In this document: piece after piece, positions 1-8,187 of the stretch | Layout of the letters: every line of letters begins with the position of its first letter | Position numbering within the stretch: position 1 is the stretch's first letter | Assembly (NCBI GenBank): GCA_964460245.1 | Contig: CAYWTL010000008.1 | Coordinates: 1 to 53,033 of the forward strand | DNA from: JAXDBM01 sp964460245 | Lineage (GTDB): Bacteria > Desulfobacterota > Syntrophia > Syntrophales > Fen-1087 | Length of the DNA: 53,033 nucleotides | Direction of reading: 5' to 3' | Program-made: the position numbers and the translations under genes | The notes under the pieces: model-generated | Database searches by the model: none | The model's input: the letters and a program-made list of their open reading frames with translations, nothing else | Told to the model about the DNA's origin: nothing

Positions 1-3000
1 CATGTGGACCCAGGAGTTCTGGTCGCGGATGTTGGCCATCTCGAAGAGATATCGGTTCAGGCCCGCCTTTTCGCAGTTTTCCTGGAAAAGCCCTTCATGG
101 GTCCGCGGCGAGCAGGAGCCGACGACCACGCGGGTCAGGTTTTGTTCCTTGATCACCTCGCCCATCTTCACGGCCGTGTCCTGGGAGCAGGTGAAGAGGT
201 TGTCCGCCACATACACCACATTGGGGAGGGTCTTGCAGTACTCGACCACCTCGGGAACGCGGACAACGCCGCCGATGTTGATGCCGCAATGGCAGACGAA
301 AACGCCCGTCCGCGGGCCGATGCCCCGAATGTCGTTTTCCAGCGGCAGTTCCTCCTCGCAGGTCATGGTACCCCGCCGCGAGGCCAAAAGCCCTTGGGCG
401 CAGGCGGCCGCGCCGCTCGCCTCCATGACCGTTTCCGGAATGTCCTTGGGGCCACCGAAGGCGCCGCAGACGAAGACGCCCGGCCGGCTGGTCTGGACCG
501 GATTCTCCAGGGAGGTCCGGCAGAAGCCGTGCTCCTCAAGCTCGATGCCCAGGGACTTGGCCAGTTTGGCTGCCTCCTTCGGCGGCGTCAGACCAACGGA
601 CAGGACGATCATGTCGAACTCCTCTTCCAAGAGGGTCCCGTCTTCCCGGACGTACTTGACCAGCAGGTTCTTGCTTTGCTGAAGCTCCTTGACGGTGGAG
701 GGCATGGAGCGGATGTAGCGGATGCCGTACTCGTCCTTGGCGCGGTTGACGAAGCGGTCGAAATCCTTGCCGTGCGCCCGGATGTCCATGAAGAAGATGG
801 TGGGCTCCAGGTTCTTGGCGTGTTCCTTGCCGATGATGGCCTCCTTCGTGGCGTACATGCAACAGACCGACGAGCACCAGCTGTTGTCGCAGGAGGTGTC
901 CCGGGATCCCACGCACTGAATGAAGGCGATCTTTCGGGGCTCCTTGCCGTCCGAGAGCCGCTGAACGTGCCCGAAATAGGGGCCGGAGGCCGAGAGGATT
1001 CGCTCGAACTGGATGCTGGTCACCACGTTGGGGTAGACGCCGAAGCCGTACTCGCCGCGCAGGCCCGCATCGAATGCCTCGAATCCGGGCGACGCGATGA
1101 CCGCGCCCACCTCGATCTCCTCGTCCTCGTAGGTATCGTCATGGTTGATGGCGCCGGCGATGCAGGCCTCGACGCACTGGTAGCACTCGGAGCAGATCCC
1201 GCAGGAGAGGCAGCGGTTGGCCTCCCGGACGGCCGCGTCCTCGCTGAATCCGATCCCCACCTCCTGGAAGGACAACTTCCGCTCTTCCGGTTTCATGTGG
1301 GGATACTTTTCCCGGGGCGCTTTCGCGAACCGGGACGTATCCGCCTGGTCCGCCAAGCCTTGGGTCCAGTCCTTCTCCCGGCCCGCCTTGATGTCCTCGC
1401 CCCGCAGGTAACGGTCGATCGAGATCGCCGCTTCCTTTCCGGCGTTGACCGCCTTGACCACCGTGGCGGGACCGGTCACGACGTCGCCGCCGGCGAAGAC
1501 GCCGGGGACGTTGGTCGCGAAGGTGACGGGGTTGACATCGAAATTCTTCCACTTGTTGATGGCGATGCCGCTTTCCGCGGGGATGAAGTCGAGATCCGCC
1601 GCCTGGCCGATGGCCGGGATGACGGCGTCGCAGTCGACGATGAATTCGGACCCCTTGATGGGGACGGGACGGCGCCGCCCGCTCGCGTCGGGCTCGCCCA
1701 GCTCCATGCGGAGGCATTCGATCCCCGTGACCTTTCCGTCCCTGCCGACAACGCGGACCGGGGCCACCAGGAATTCCATCTGGATCCCCTCCTCCAGGGC
1801 CTCTTCAATCTCCTCCGGGGAAGCCGGCATTTCCTTCCTGGACCGGCGGTAGAGGATAAAGACCTCCTTCGAGCCAGTGCGGGTGGCCGTCCGGACGGCA
1901 TCCATGGCCACGTTTCCGCCGCCGACGACGGCGACCCGGTCGCCCAGGAAGACCTTCTCGCCCAGATTGACGCGCTTCAGGTAATCGACGCCGTGAATGA
2001 CGCCCTGCATCTCCTCTCCGGGGATATCCAGTTTGCTGGAGAGCATGGTTCCGCAGCCGATGAAGAGGGCGTCATAGTCCTTCCGGAGTTTTTCGAAGGG
2101 AATATCCTTGCCGACGCTGGTGTTGAGGTGAATCTTGACGCCCAGGTCCTCGATCACCTTGATCTCCGCCTTCAGGACGTCCTTGGGGAGGCGGTATTCG
2201 GGGATCCCCACCGCCATCCAGCCGCCCGCCACGGGCAGGGCTTCAAAGACCTCCACGCCGTACCCGTTCGCCGCCAGGTAGTAGGCGGCCGACAGTCCGG
2301 ACGGACCGGCGCCGACAACGGCAACCTTCTTGTCTTTTTTCTCCTTGATTTCGGGGATGTAGCGGGTCTCGGCGTTCAGGTCCAGATCCGCCACGAAGCG
2401 CTTCAGGTGCATGATGTCGATGGGCTGCTCGACCTTGCCCCGCATGCAGGCCTCCTCGCAGGGATGGTTGCAGACCCGGCCGCAGACGGACGGGAAGGGG
2501 TTGTCCCGCTTGATGAGCTTGAGGGCTTCCTTGTACTTGCCCGCGGAGATGAGGGCCACATAGCCCTGGACGCTGATATGGGTGGGACAGGCCGCCTTGC
2601 AGGGGGAGGTCCCGAGCTTGTCGATGGCGAAGCCGCTGGGAATCGCCTGGGGGAAATGGCGGTACGTGGCCTTGCGCTCGTTCAGGTTCTCGTTGAAATC
2701 CGACTTGACGGACACGGGGCAGACATTGGCGCAGTCGCCGCAGCCCGTGCACTTGGAGAGATCGACAAACCGGGGGGCCCGGGTCAGTTTGACCTTGAAT
2801 CTGCCCGGCTCGCCCTCCACGGACTCCACCGTGCGGCGGGTCATGATCTCCACGTTGGGATGACGCCCCACTTCCACAAGCTTCGGGGAGAGGATGCAGG
2901 CCGAGCAGTCATTGGTGGGAAAGGTCTTGTCGAGCTGGGCCATGACGCCGCCGATGCTGATCCCGTTCTCCACGAGGTACACTTTCATACCGGAATTCGC

Positions 3001-3081
3001 GAGGTCCAGGGACGCCTGAATACCGGCGATGCCCGACCCGACGACCATTACCGCGCCGACTTTCTCGTTATCTTTCAACAC
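1..3081 (-). CDS. hdrA: HdrA-like FAD/Fe-S subunit fused to an NfnB/GltD-type oxidoreductase module (3' end outside window)
   Basis: About 1027 codons are present and the frame is still open at the left edge. A GTG start at 3081 follows AGGAG about six bases upstream. Order of parts: FAD-binding GSGIAGIQASLDLA (residues 15-28); a ferredoxin motif CTGCGDCANVCP (111-122); a GltD/NfnB-type N-terminal Fe-S segment with PCKAACP and VCGRVCNHPCEEAC (160-212), then two Rossmann folds (VAVVGAGPSGLSAA; VAVVGGGNVAMDA with YRRSRKEMPA); a second Cys cluster CLSCGICSECYQCVEAC near 622; then the HdrA Cys-rich region SCDNSWCSSVCCMYA near 722 and VCHCGIN near 929. HdrA is the flavin subunit of heterodisulfide-reductase-type electron-bifurcating complexes. 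The inserted NfnB-like module suggests NAD(P)H input within one polypeptide. Partner HdrB/C-like subunits are not visible and would lie to the left. No in-frame stop or Sec codon was seen. Confidence 0.88.
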   Translation of the reverse strand, partial: MLKDNEKVGAVMVVGSGIAGIQASLDLANSGMKVYLVENGISIGGVMAQLDKTFPTNDCSACILSPKLVEVGRHPNVEIMTRRTVESVEGEPGRFKVKLTRAPRFVDLSKCTGCGDCANVCPVSVKSDFNENLNERKATYRHFPQAIPSGFAIDKLGTSPCKAACPTHISVQGYVALISAGKYKEALKLIKRDNPFPSVCGRVCNHPCEEACMRGKVEQPIDIMHLKRFVADLDLNAETRYIPEIKEKKDKKVAVVGAGPSGLSAAYYLAANGYGVEVFEALPVAGGWMAVGIPEYRLPKDVLKAEIKVIEDLGVKIHLNTSVGKDIPFEKLRKDYDALFIGCGTMLSSKLDIPGEEMQGVIHGVDYLKRVNLGEKVFLGDRVAVVGGGNVAMDAVRTATRTGSKEVFILYRRSRKEMPASPEEIEEALEEGIQMEFLVAPVRVVGRDGKVTGIECLRMELGEPDASGRRRPVPIKGSEFIVDCDAVIPAIGQAADLDFIPAESGIAINKWKNFDVNPVTFATNVPGVFAGGDVVTGPATVVKAVNAGKEAAISIDRYLRGEDIKAGREKDWTQGLADQADTSRFAKAPREKYPHMKPEERKLSFQEVGIGFSEDAAVREANRCLSCGICSECYQCVEACIAGAINHDDTYEDEEIEVGAVIASPGFEAFDAGLRGEYGFGVYPNVVTSIQFERILSASGPYFGHVQRLSDGKEPRKIAFIQCVGSRDTSCDNSWCSSVCCMYATKEAIIGKEHAKNLEPTIFFMDIRAHGKDFDRFVNRAKDEYGIRYIRSMPSTVKELQQSKNLLVKYVREDGTLLEEEFDMIVLSVGLTPPKEAAKLAKSLGIELEEHGFCRTSLENPVQTSRPGVFVCGAFGGPKDIPETVMEASGAAACAQGLLASRRGTMTCEEELPLENDIRGIGPRTGVFVCHCGINIGGVVRVPEVVEYCKTLPNVVYVADNLFTCSQDTAVKMGEVIKEQNLTRVVVGSCSPRTHEGLFQENCEKAGLNRYLFEMANIRDQNSWVHM

Positions 3082-3179
3082 CTTTTCACTCCTGTACGGA
3101 TTCGATTCGAAATTTAAAGAACACGGATGACGCGCCTCGAGCACGGCCCATGCACAGGGGGGACCGCAAACCGTGCGAG

Positions 3180-3208
3180 CGGTTATCACGATTTCACACC
3201 CCTGTCAA
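3180..3208 (-). promoter_or_regulatory. Candidate sigma70-type promoter for the HdrA-like gene
   Basis: On the minus strand TTGACA (3203-3208) is followed after 17 bases by TAACCG (3180-3185). The -35 box is perfect and the -10 box is poor. The start codon lies about 95 bases downstream. Confidence 0.35.
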
Positions 3209-3254
3209 GATCAGATTTCTTGCGGTTGGAAAAATCGGTAAAATAGCTGGAAAA

Positions 3255-3332
3255 ACAGAAAAAACAGGCCTTTGTCCGGCAGGCTTCGGAACGGCTGCTC
3301 ACTGCGGTCCCGAACACCGGAGCGGCCTGTTT
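3255..3332 (-). terminator. Candidate terminator after the fatty-acid-synthase operon
   Basis: On the minus strand AAACAGGCC (3324-3332) at the end of the phosphopantetheinyl transferase gene is complementary to GGCCTGTTT (3262-3270), which continues into a T-rich run. The loop is long (about 53 bases), so the fold is less certain than a compact hairpin. It would separate this operon from the HdrA-like gene. Confidence 0.45.
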
Positions 3333-4075
3333 CAGAAAGCGCGGGCGGAGATCGCCTGGCGTTCGGACGCATACCCTGCGCCCGGCAGGTGAACGGCAAA
3401 AGCGATGTACCGGCCGTCGTGGCTGAGGCTGATGTCGATGTCCGTCAGCCGCCCTTCCATGAAAACCCGGGGCGGGCCGGATTCGGCACCCATCTTTTCA
3501 CGGCGGATTCGAATGAAAAAGGGGGAAACTTTCAAGGCCGAAGCCAGATAATGAACGGCCTCCAGGCGAAGCGCACCGGAGGGATCGACGGGACCGGCCA
3601 GTTTCATCGCAACGGCGCGAACATCGGCATCGGGCGGGGCCGCGCGGTAAGCGCCGTTCATGACCGCGACGCAGTGGACATGGCCGGCGGAGCGGAAACA
3701 GGAAAAATCGACGGGGCCTGCGGGCGTCATCACGGCGCCGCAGCGTGTGGAGGACCGGTCGCCCCCGCCGCCGCACGCAATCGGAATGCCGGACGGATTG
3801 GCCTCCCCGCGATCCTCGAAGCGGGATGGGTCGGCAAGGGCAACGGCATAAGCCCGGGGGGTGAATGCAGTTCCCGGCGTCCGTTTGACGGCCGCCTTGA
3901 AGGCGGCCTCCTTTGCGGCCCAGAGCATCCAGAGCACCGCATCGGGCGCTTCGGCGCCGTCGATCCGCTCCTGCTCCTCAGGGGTGAAAACACGGGAAAT
4001 GAAACGCCGGTCCCGGCTTTTCCCCCTGTTTCCCGGATGGTTCAAATCCACAATATCGTTGCCGATGCAGGTCAA
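3332..4075 (-). CDS. 4'-phosphopantetheinyl transferase (AcpS/Sfp superfamily)
   Basis: Transfers the phosphopantetheine arm of CoA to a carrier-protein serine; the obvious substrate is the ACP two genes upstream. Family motifs visible are IGNDIVDL at the N-terminus (Mg-binding Asp), WAAKEAAFK (the conserved Lys-Glu pair) and ISLSHDGRYIAFAV near the C-terminus. I place the start at a TTG (4075) because GGAGG lies about ten bases upstream and translation then begins directly at TCIGNDIVDL; an ATG at 4123 would add 16 residues not typical of the family. Length is about 247 residues, on the long side, with a middle insertion. The start lies about 98 bases inside the preceding acyltransferase gene, so the two are translationally linked. 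Last gene of the ten-gene operon. Confidence 0.85.
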   Translation of the reverse strand: MTCIGNDIVDLNHPGNRGKSRDRRFISRVFTPEEQERIDGAEAPDAVLWMLWAAKEAAFKAAVKRTPGTAFTPRAYAVALADPSRFEDRGEANPSGIPIACGGGGDRSSTRCGAVMTPAGPVDFSCFRSAGHVHCVAVMNGAYRAAPPDADVRAVAMKLAGPVDPSGALRLEAVHYLASALKVSPFFIRIRREKMGAESGPPRVFMEGRLTDIDISLSHDGRYIAFAVHLPGAGYASERQAISARAF

Positions 4076-4799
4076 AGTACCTTTCCTCCATTCCGGCCAG
4101 ATGCGCAACGATCTGACCCGCAAGATCCCGCTGTTCCCGCAATCCCCGCAGCCCGTTCCGGCAGGGCCGGAACTCCTCGAGCATCACCGAAAACGATTCG
4201 CCCCGTCGGGGCAGCGTCCCGTAGGCATCCTGTCCGTCGCCCCGCAGGTAGACGCACGCTACGCGGCAGTCCGGGTGGTCCTGAAGGAAGCGCCCGATTC
4301 CGTAGGAGAAATCCTCCCGGTTGACCCGGCCGGTGCGCGACCGCCCCCCCTCGGGAAAGACCATGAGGTTCTGCCGCCGGCGCAGCAGATGATCGCATTT
4401 TGCGAGGGCGCCGCGCATCTCCTCACGGGCGCCGCCCCGTCTCACTGGAATGCACTTCGTGAGATAGCACAGGGCGGCCAGGAGCTTGTTGCGCTGAAAG
4501 TTGTTGCGTTCCGGCAGGTTCCAGGGCAGCCTTCCGTATCCGGACAGGTGCTTTTCGAGGGGCGTCATGGCGTAAATCATGATCATGGAATCGACCATGG
4601 TCAGATGATTGCCGCAGACCAGCCAGGGGCCCGGATGCCCCCTCAGGAGCGCCGCCCACCGCTTTCTGGTTCCGTCGAGCTCCCGCACACGCCAGCCCGC
4701 CAGACGGATCAGGAGAAAATAGACCGGCGCGAGGATCCAGGCGACCGTCCATCCCAGTAACGACTGAAGACGAAGATGAAAACCCGTGGAGTAAGTCAT
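3978..4799 (-). CDS. Lysophospholipid-type (PlsC-like) acyltransferase
   Basis: A 273-residue acyltransferase of the 1-acylglycerol-3-phosphate acyltransferase fold. The acceptor block is NHLTMVD (H65, D70 of the HX4D motif) and the later block is FPEGGRSRTG. A hydrophobic segment at residues 16-34 suggests membrane association. The ATG at 4799 overlaps the ACP stop codon (ATGA). An open frame continues upstream of it but only as Arg-rich out-of-frame ACP sequence. Placed directly after the ACP, it may move the acyl chain made by this operon from ACP onto a lipid or other acceptor; the acceptor cannot be read from sequence. The C-terminal ~30 residues overlap the phosphopantetheinyl transferase gene. 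Confidence 0.8.
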   Translation of the reverse strand: MTYSTGFHLRLQSLLGWTVAWILAPVYFLLIRLAGWRVRELDGTRKRWAALLRGHPGPWLVCGNHLTMVDSMIMIYAMTPLEKHLSGYGRLPWNLPERNNFQRNKLLAALCYLTKCIPVRRGGAREEMRGALAKCDHLLRRRQNLMVFPEGGRSRTGRVNREDFSYGIGRFLQDHPDCRVACVYLRGDGQDAYGTLPRRGESFSVMLEEFRPCRNGLRGLREQRDLAGQIVAHLAGMEERYFDLHRQRYCGFEPSGKQGEKPGPAFHFPCFHP

Positions 4800-5041
4800 T
4801 GCTTCTTTTTGACCAGCTCGACGGCGTCGCCGATGGTGCGAATCTTGTCGGCCTCGTCGTCTTCGATCGTAATCCCGAAAACATCTTCGCATTTGATGAT
4901 CACATCCACCAGGCGGGCGGAATTGACCTTGAGATCGTCCAGTATGTGGGTAGAAAGGGCGGCTTTGTCCAGAAGGGTCGTGTCCTTTGTGTAAGCCCTC
5001 AAAATACAGATCATTTCCGTGAAAATCTGTTTCTCATCCAT
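4796..5041 (-). CDS. Acyl carrier protein with altered DSL motif
   Basis: An 81-residue acidic carrier protein with the ACP pattern of helices and the segment DDLKVNSARLVDVI. Ser41 is the expected phosphopantetheine site. The usual Asp-Ser-Leu reads Asn-Ser-Ala here, which is unusual and may tune recognition by the dedicated transferase encoded downstream. The following CEDVFGITIEDDEADKI matches the region after helix II of ACPs. AAAGGAG stands seven bases before the ATG. The stop overlaps the acyltransferase start by four bases. It is the only carrier protein in the window and presumably carries all intermediates of this operon. Confidence 0.9.
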   Translation of the reverse strand: MDEKQIFTEMICILRAYTKDTTLLDKAALSTHILDDLKVNSARLVDVIIKCEDVFGITIEDDEADKIRTIGDAVELVKKKQ

Positions 5042-5071
5042 ATGGAAACTCCTTTGTTGTTGGTTTGGCGT

Positions 5072-6352
5072 TCAATTCTCTTCCCATTTCCGGAAGATCA
5101 GGCAACTGTTGACGTCGCCGAATCCGAATCCGGCCTTGGCGACGACCTTCAGGCCGGGCATGTCCACGGCCTTCCGGGGGATGCGGTCCGCAAAGCGTTC
5201 CAGCTCGGGATGGACATCCTCGCAGTTTGCGGAAGGGTGAACGAACCCCTTGTGTATCTGCAGGACGGCCGCGACGCTTTCGATGGCGCCGGCGGCGCCG
5301 AGGCAGTGGCCGATCAGCGATTTCGTCGCGTTGATCAGGGGAAACTCCTCGGGCGAAAGGCCGAGCGTCGCGGACCAGTTCCGGACCTCCATGGGGTCGG
5401 CATAGGTGGCCGTCAGATGGCCGTTGATGGCGTCGATTTCGCGGGGCGAAACGTTCGCATCCGCGATGGCCCCGCGAATGCAGCGGCTGACCCCTTCCGG
5501 GTTGGGCGCCGTCATGGACCCACCCCGGCGCTGACCGCCGCAGTTCAGAGCGCCGCCGAGGACCTCGGCGTAGATGCGCGCGCCCCGCTGTCTGGCCGTC
5601 TCCAGATCTTCCAGGACCAGAACCGCCCCGCCGGCGCCGGGAACAAAGCCGCCCGCGGTGGCGCTCATGGGCCGGGAGGCCTGCTCCGGCGCGTCGTTGA
5701 ACTTCCGGCAGATGACGCGCATGGCGTCGAACCCGGACCAAATGTAGGGCGAGGCCCCTTCCGAGCCGCCCGCCAGCATCCGCCTGGCCCGGCCCATTCG
5801 GATTTTCATCATGGCCTCGATAATGGCCTCGTTGCCGGTGCTGCAGGCCGACGAATTGGAGGTCACCTGGTTTCCCAGGGCCAGCAATCCGGCGATCCGG
5901 GCGCTGGTGCCGCTGTTCATGACCTGCTCGACGATCCGGCTCCCCAGCCTGCGGACCTTGCCGTCGTTCACCATCGGCACGACGGACCGGGCGATGGTGT
6001 CCATGCCGCCGATGCCGGAACCGATCACGATCCCCGTGTCCCAGTCCACCCGGTCGCCGTCGGGATCCGGGACCTCGAAACCGGCATCCCGCCAGGCATC
6101 GATGGCCGACACGGATGCGTAGCCGATATTGTCGTTGATGGACAGCAGCTTTTCGTGATCGAAATACCGCCTGCGGATCTTTTCAAAATCCTGCGGAATG
6201 CCGCCGACCTGGCAGGCGAAATTCAACTCCTTCAGCTCCGGGATGAAGCGGATCCCCGACCGGCCCTCGCGCAGAGCCGCCTCGAAGGCATCCAGCCCGT
6301 GGGCATTCGGCGCGGCCACTCCCATGCCCGTGATCACGACGCGTCTTTTCAT
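5072..6352 (-). CDS. fabF: Beta-ketoacyl-ACP synthase, FabF/FabB-like (elongating condensing enzyme)
   Basis: A 426-residue thiolase-fold condensing enzyme. Active-site Cys is in NSSACSTGNEA (near residue 169), the first His in INGHLTATYADPMEV (near 312), and Lys/His in NATKSLIGHCLGAAG (near 341-349), giving the Cys-His-His set of elongating KAS I/II enzymes. The usual HGTGTPLND and GFGGTN motifs are replaced by GHLTATYAD and GFGFGDVN, placing it outside the housekeeping FabF group. It condenses malonyl-ACP with a growing acyl-ACP. The start overlaps the FabZ stop as ATGA, and 30 bases separate its stop from the ACP start. Confidence 0.88.
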   Translation of the reverse strand: MKRRVVITGMGVAAPNAHGLDAFEAALREGRSGIRFIPELKELNFACQVGGIPQDFEKIRRRYFDHEKLLSINDNIGYASVSAIDAWRDAGFEVPDPDGDRVDWDTGIVIGSGIGGMDTIARSVVPMVNDGKVRRLGSRIVEQVMNSGTSARIAGLLALGNQVTSNSSACSTGNEAIIEAMMKIRMGRARRMLAGGSEGASPYIWSGFDAMRVICRKFNDAPEQASRPMSATAGGFVPGAGGAVLVLEDLETARQRGARIYAEVLGGALNCGGQRRGGSMTAPNPEGVSRCIRGAIADANVSPREIDAINGHLTATYADPMEVRNWSATLGLSPEEFPLINATKSLIGHCLGAAGAIESVAAVLQIHKGFVHPSANCEDVHPELERFADRIPRKAVDMPGLKVVAKAGFGFGDVNSCLIFRKWEEN

Positions 6353-6819
6353 AACCGGACCCCCATGCCGGCAAGCGTTCCCCGGCAGACCATCTCGCCG
6401 GTTTCCCGCTCCGCAACAATATTCGCCTTCAGGCTCCCCATTCGAAAATAGACCTTTTCCCCGCGAAAGACGATCCGCTCGCCCGGCGCCACGATCCCGG
6501 TGAACTCTACCGCTTCCGCGCAGGTGAACAGGGTGCTCACTCTTTTCATGTCTTCCGCCACCGCCCCCTGCCGCATCATGGAAAGGTACAGCCCCTGGGC
6601 GACGATGCCCGTCTGGGCCATGGCCTCGATGAGGATGACGCCGGGCGTGACGGGCCGGCCGGGGAAATGCCCCCGGTAGAAGAACTCATCCCCACGGAAC
6701 CGGTAGGCGCCGGCGCTGTGATCCTCATCCAGCTCCAGCAGCTCGTCGATGAAGCGGAACGGGGACTGCTGGGGTATCGCCTTCAGGATGATCGCTCTCA
6801 TCCGTTCGTCAGCCGCCAT
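6349..6819 (-). CDS. fabZ: FabZ-like 3-hydroxyacyl-ACP dehydratase
   Basis: A 156-residue hotdog-fold dehydratase. FYRGHFPGRPVTPGVILIEA contains the catalytic His51 and Glu65 in FabZ spacing, preceded by PFRFIDELLEL, the usual N-terminal strand. It removes water from 3-hydroxyacyl-ACP. The start chosen is the ATG at 6819 with a G-rich ribosome-binding stretch just upstream; it overlaps the end of fabG by 11 bases. An ATG at 6837 is possible. Together with the FabA-like protein the operon has two dehydratases, one of which belongs to a family able to isomerise the double bond. Confidence 0.88.
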   Translation of the reverse strand: MAADERMRAIILKAIPQQSPFRFIDELLELDEDHSAGAYRFRGDEFFYRGHFPGRPVTPGVILIEAMAQTGIVAQGLYLSMMRQGAVAEDMKRVSTLFTCAEAVEFTGIVAPGERIVFRGEKVYFRMGSLKANIVAERETGEMVCRGTLAGMGVRL

Positions 6820-7552
6820 AGAGCCCCCCATTGACATGGATCACAGAGCCCGTGATGTAGCTCCCGCCCACGGCCAGAAACGCCGCCACCTCGGCCACTT
6901 CGTCCGGCCTGCCCATCCGCCCCAGGGGAATGCCCGAGAGAATCCGCTCCCGGATGTCTTCCGGAAGGTCCGCCGTCATGCCCGTATCGATGAAGCCGGG
7001 CGCAATCGAATTCACCAGAATGTCCCGGTCCGCCAGCTCCTTCGCGAGGGACCGGGTGAAGGCGTCCAGGGCGGCCTTTTCCATCGTGTAGGCAATCTGC
7101 CCCCCGTTGCCCGTGTGCCCGACGACGCTGGTGATGTTGATGATCCTCCCCCGATTGTGGCGGATCATGAACTGCCGAAGGATGCGCTTGGTCAGATACC
7201 AGGCCCCGCGGGTGATCGCCCGCTGCTCATCGAACTGATCGAGGCGCATGGCGTGAATGTCGGCATTCACTGACATGCCCGCATTGTTGACGAGGACGTC
7301 CACACGCCCCGCCGCCTGTTTGATCTGCTCCACCATGCCGTCGATGTCCTCCGCCCGGGCCAGGTCCGCACGGAGCAGGATCCCTTCGCCCAGCTCGGCC
7401 ATCAGTGCGCCCGCGGCAGCAGCGCTGCGGCGGTAGTGGATGCCGACCCGGAAGCCCTTCTCCGCCAGCGCGCGGGCGCAGGCGGCCCCGATGCCCGTGG
7501 CGGCCCCGGTGACAATCGCGACCGGCCGGTCCGGTTGCGCCGATGTGGTCAT
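6809..7552 (-). CDS. fabG: FabG-like 3-oxoacyl-ACP reductase (SDR)
   Basis: A 247-residue short-chain dehydrogenase. The cofactor loop is TGAATGIG (residues 15-22), followed by NNAGMS (89-94). The catalytic triad is Ser142, Tyr155 and Lys159 (TSVVGHTGNGGQIAYTMEK). The C-terminal GSVIHVNGGLYGG is typical of FabG. It reduces 3-oxoacyl-ACP, usually with NADPH. The ATG at 7552 has AAGGAGG six bases upstream, which decides it over two upstream ATGs. It begins 11 bases after the FabA-like stop. Confidence 0.9.
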   Translation of the reverse strand: MTTSAQPDRPVAIVTGAATGIGAACARALAEKGFRVGIHYRRSAAAAGALMAELGEGILLRADLARAEDIDGMVEQIKQAAGRVDVLVNNAGMSVNADIHAMRLDQFDEQRAITRGAWYLTKRILRQFMIRHNRGRIINITSVVGHTGNGGQIAYTMEKAALDAFTRSLAKELADRDILVNSIAPGFIDTGMTADLPEDIRERILSGIPLGRMGRPDEVAEVAAFLAVGGSYITGSVIHVNGGLYGG

Positions 7553-7563
7553 GGCTGCCTCCT

Positions 7564-8169
7564 TCATGCAAAACGACGCACCGGCGTGCGCCCGTCCATG
7601 ATGCTTTCGGGCCACGGGTAGCTGTCATAGACGATTCCGCGGAACAGTCCCGTCCGGGCTTGCCGGACCTCGGCGACGGGCTCGCCGTCGACTGAGATCG
7701 CGCCGTCGCCGATCACGATGCTGGCGCCCGAATCGGCCAGGACGGCAAAGCGCCGGACGTCGATTTCGAAACGGACGACCTGGTGGTATGGCCGGATCTG
7801 GCCGGTAAAGGTCACCCCGTCGCACCCGAGGGCCCTCCCCGCGCCCAGGCCGCCGCGCCAGGTCCCGTAAAATCCCAGGAGCTGCCAGATGGCATCCACG
7901 CCCAGACAGCCCGGCTGCACTGGGTCGCCGGGCATATGGCACTGGAAATACCAGGCGTCCAGGCGGATGTCCTGCTCCGCCACGATCTTTCCCCTTCGAC
8001 CGTCGGCCTCAATCCGAAGGATACGGTCCACCATGAGGAACGGCGGCGCGGGCAGCCTTGCCTCGAACCCCGCCGGGGGATCCGCCACCAGGCTGCCGCG
8101 GGAAAAGGCGATCAGGTCGGCCAGGCTGAAGCTTTTTTTCTCCCTGAATTCCCGGTATGTGATTCTCAT
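7564..8169 (-). CDS. fabA: FabA-like 3-hydroxydecanoyl-ACP dehydratase/isomerase family protein
   Basis: A 201-residue hotdog protein. The segment WYFQCHMPGDPVQPGCLG then VDAIWQLLGF carries the catalytic His78 and Asp92, the FabA (not FabZ) His/Asp pair and signature. FabA proteins dehydrate 3-hydroxyacyl-ACP and can move the double bond from trans-2 to cis-3, the entry to anaerobic unsaturated fatty acids. The N-terminal ~30 residues and the C-terminal ~40 exceed E. coli FabA (about 172 aa). A second dehydratase (FabZ) lies two genes downstream. FabA outside Gammaproteobacteria-type housekeeping loci is unusual, so isomerase activity is not assured. Confidence 0.85.
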   Translation of the reverse strand: MRITYREFREKKSFSLADLIAFSRGSLVADPPAGFEARLPAPPFLMVDRILRIEADGRRGKIVAEQDIRLDAWYFQCHMPGDPVQPGCLGVDAIWQLLGFYGTWRGGLGAGRALGCDGVTFTGQIRPYHQVVRFEIDVRRFAVLADSGASIVIGDGAISVDGEPVAEVRQARTGLFRGIVYDSYPWPESIMDGRTPVRRFA

Positions 8170-8187
8170 TCCGCTAAACCCCGGTCG

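Noticed and set aside
4..3117. Very long plus-strand open frame (1037 codons) opposite the HdrA-like gene
   Set aside because: It is the antisense shadow of a high-GC gene; composition is Asp/Gly/Val/Arg-rich with no family motif, whereas the minus strand carries complete HdrA and NfnB motifs.
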